7,890 bases of DNA from UBA2137 sp037968575. Its GTDB lineage: Bacteria; Pseudomonadota; Alphaproteobacteria; Micavibrionales; Micavibrionaceae. Positions 6,229 through 7,890 of this stretch are shown here, piece by piece. The stretch lies in assembly GCA_037968575.1 (NCBI GenBank), contig JBBKVR010000086.1, positions 1-7,890 of the forward strand, in the 5' to 3' direction. Position numbers and translations under genes: made by a program. The notes below the pieces were generated by a model, which was given only the letters and a program-made list of their open reading frames with translations, was not told the DNA's origin and did no database searches. The number at the start of each line of letters is the position of its first letter. Position 1 is the stretch's first letter.

Positions 6229-7057
6229 ATACACGCCCTGGACAATTAAAGATTTACCGTGGAATCAACTGAAACCTGAATTGGTTGATGAAGAATTGCT
6301 GTCGGTTATTAAAGCAGCCTCATTGGTTGAATATAATTCTGATACGTATGCAGATTATCTCTCTCGCGTGTTTCATGATGATAAAGAGTTTAAAATTCTT
6401 CTTCGCCAGTGGGCTGTTGAAGAAATTCAGCATGGTGAGGCTTTAGGGCAATGGGCGATGAAAGTTGATCCAGGCTGGGATTTCCAAGGCGCTATTCAAA
6501 AGTTTCGCGATGGGTACACACCTGAGCATTTTTTAAGTGACTCTAATGTCTCTCCACGTGGTTCGCGCACAGGTGAAATGGTTGCGCGCTGCATGGTAGA
6601 GGTGGGCACGAGTTCTTATTATACAGCCATTGGCAACTCGACTAACGAGCCCGTTTTGAAAGAAATTTGTAAGAAAATCGCAGGCGATGAATTTCGTCAT
6701 TACAAACTATTTTACGGCACCATGCAGAAATATCTGGAACGTGAAAAATTAGGACGTTTTGGGCGTTTAAAAGTTGCGATCGGACGAATTGCTGAATCAG
6801 AAGATGATGAGCTGGCGTACGCTTATTACGCGGCCAATGCCAATGATAATATTGAATATGATCGTGAGCATTTCAGTAAAGCGTATTTAAGAAAAGCTTA
6901 TAGTTTTTATCAAAAGCCAGTTGTTGACCGCGCTGTTGCGATGATTTTTAAAGCCTGTGGGTTCAAGCCCCAAACATTGGGATATAAATTGGCGTCAACA
7001 CTCGCATGGCGAAAATTTGAGAAACAGGCAAAAGAGTTAAAGAAGCAAGTGGCTTAG
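6224..7057 (+). CDS. Ferritin-like diiron protein of unknown substrate (possible acyl-ACP desaturase relative)
   Basis: The 277-residue protein has the ligand pattern of a four-helix-bundle diiron carboxylate enzyme: E36, then E67-I-Q-H70 (in EEIQHG), E126 (in CMVEVGTSSYY) and E156-F-R-H159 (in GDEFRHYKLFY). These are two ExxH motifs and two single glutamates in the expected order. The segment EPVLKEICKKIAGDEFRHY recalls acyl-ACP desaturases (which have ADEKRHE) and rubrerythrin-like oxidases, so an oxygen-dependent oxidase, desaturase or peroxide-handling role is possible. There is no signal peptide, and the C-terminal 90 residues are a basic helical extension. It follows nrdB, another diiron protein, but is separated by a strong terminator. 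Translation starts at an ATG with AAAGGA about 9 nt upstream, both inside a hairpin. Its stop lies 8 bp from that of the convergent dotA-like gene. The diiron fold is confident; the substrate is unknown. Confidence 0.85.
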   Translation: MAYTPWTIKDLPWNQLKPELVDEELLSVIKAASLVEYNSDTYADYLSRVFHDDKEFKILLRQWAVEEIQHGEALGQWAMKVDPGWDFQGAIQKFRDGYTPEHFLSDSNVSPRGSRTGEMVARCMVEVGTSSYYTAIGNSTNEPVLKEICKKIAGDEFRHYKLFYGTMQKYLEREKLGRFGRLKVAIGRIAESEDDELAYAYYAANANDNIEYDREHFSKAYLRKAYSFYQKPVVDRAVAMIFKACGFKPQTLGYKLASTLAWRKFEKQAKELKKQVA

Positions 7058-7065
7058 TGTTATCC

Positions 7066-7890
7066 TCAACCACCAGGGTTTACACCACCTTCTATACGAG
7101 CTAGACGAGCATTAAGTTGCTGTTGCTCAGCCAATCTCTCAGATGCTTGTCCAGAGGCGCGTGCTCCTTGGAAACCACCCTGAATACCACCAAGACCTTG
7201 CTGGAAGACCATACCACCACCAATCGCAGCATATTGGGTCAGGTTGCCCGCAACATCTTGGTTTGTATCCCCGAATGATGAGGCTGATGAGCCCATCCAT
7301 CTCAAGATTTGGTTTGGAATCATGTCAATCAATTTGAATGATGAAAGTGCCATCATGTACATGATAATAGCGTATAGAATCGTGAAAAAGAGACGGTCAA
7401 CCGCACCACGGGCAATATCCAGATAATAATCAAGACCTTCCCGTGCCACTGTATCTTCGGCGCTGTTGCCACTAACGTTTTCAACAACTGTACTCCATAT
7501 TTCATTGAGTACAGAAGCCATCGCGCCAAATATCAAAATTCCTGCGAGGAAACCAAACAGAATAAGCAGTGGACGAATGAACACCTCGAAAATCAGATAG
7601 TACCCGTTCATCGCCCCTTCGCCAGGAAGACCGTTGCCATCAATGCGTAGGTGACCAAGTGCCCATAAAGGTGCACCAACCATCGCCTCAAATATCCCTT
7701 TTACCCAGCCACCAACGGCAAAGAAGAAATACACAAACGGTAAAAACGGAATAACGTAAAACAGTACGAAACCAACTGTAAGGCCAAGTCCAGCTATACC
7801 GTAGGCCAAGCCCATACCAGAACAACCCATATCTGAGCCAGCTGCACAGATGATTCCACCTAACGTACCAGCACCGAGCATAAAGACGGC
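7066..7890 (-). CDS. DotA/TraY-family type IVB secretion membrane protein, 5' part beyond window edge
   Basis: DotA of the Dot/Icm system and TraY of IncI plasmids are large polytopic inner-membrane proteins of type IVB secretion. The frame is open to the window edge, and the ATG at 7881 is preceded by in-frame sense codons, so this is probably the C-terminal part (about 275 residues visible) of a longer protein. The hallmark is the segment after the second visible helix: a hydrophobic FVLFYVIPFLPFVYFFFAVGGW stretch, then FEAMVGAPLWALGHL, then FIRPLLILFGFLAGILIFG. Two or three more membrane helices follow, including FFTILYAIIMYMMAL. The C-terminus is a soluble Gly/Gln-rich tail ending in GGVNPGG. 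The gene converges on the ferritin-like gene with an 8-bp gap and no visible terminator. Other dot/icm or tra genes should lie to the right. Family assignment is by pattern recognition. Confidence 0.8.
   Translation of the reverse strand, partial: AVFMLGAGTLGGIICAAGSDMGCSGMGLAYGIAGLGLTVGFVLFYVIPFLPFVYFFFAVGGWVKGIFEAMVGAPLWALGHLRIDGNGLPGEGAMNGYYLIFEVFIRPLLILFGFLAGILIFGAMASVLNEIWSTVVENVSGNSAEDTVAREGLDYYLDIARGAVDRLFFTILYAIIMYMMALSSFKLIDMIPNQILRWMGSSASSFGDTNQDVAGNLTQYAAIGGGMVFQQGLGGIQGGFQGARASGQASERLAEQQQLNARLARIEGGVNPGG

Noticed and set aside
1..7890. CRISPR array, tRNA, rRNA, insertion sequence or attachment site
   Set aside because: No regularly spaced direct repeats, tRNA-like cloverleaf, transposase fragment or flanking duplications were seen in either strand.

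Overview
The window looks like ordinary chromosome from a moderately AT-rich alphaproteobacterium. Three observations suggest this: the gene set (BepA-like M48 protease, DsbA-family thiol oxidase, accB-accC), the style of the class Ia NrdB, and clustered GANTC sites of the kind methylated by CcrM in that class. A DotA/TraY-family gene at the right edge indicates a type IVB (Dot/Icm- or IncI-like) secretion or conjugation system. That fits some free-living or host- and prey-associated Rhodospirillales-like or Micavibrio-like lineages, but the genus cannot be fixed from this sequence.

Layout. Positions 1-3659 hold four leftward genes in two transcription units. A bepA-like protease gene and a dsbA/scsC-like gene (envelope protein quality control and disulfide chemistry) end at a rho-independent terminator near 1452-1494. 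Beyond it, accB and the first 280 codons of accC (acetyl-CoA carboxylase) start from a promoter region around 1386-1444. At 3660-3733 transcription diverges. A small four-helix membrane protein gene and rlmE (23S rRNA 2'-O-methyltransferase) run rightward with a 4-bp ATGA overlap. The 233-bp gap at 4771-5003 is a rich control region for nrdB: a pair of NrdR boxes spaced 32 bp apart, four GANTC sites within 48 bp, and two competing inverted repeats. nrdB encodes the radical-bearing subunit of ribonucleotide reductase. It stands without nrdA and ends at a strong terminator (6105-6130). It is followed by a separate gene for an uncharacterised ferritin-like diiron protein, whose ribosome binding site and AUG lie inside a predicted two-part hairpin (6184-6228). 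The window closes with the convergent 3' part of a dotA/traY-like gene.

Functionally the genes are mostly housekeeping: fatty acid precursor synthesis, envelope maintenance, rRNA modification and dNTP supply. The most notable features are the nrdB control region, the masked start of the diiron gene, the unknown diiron protein itself, and the type IVB secretion component. No mobile element, CRISPR array, tRNA or rRNA was seen.
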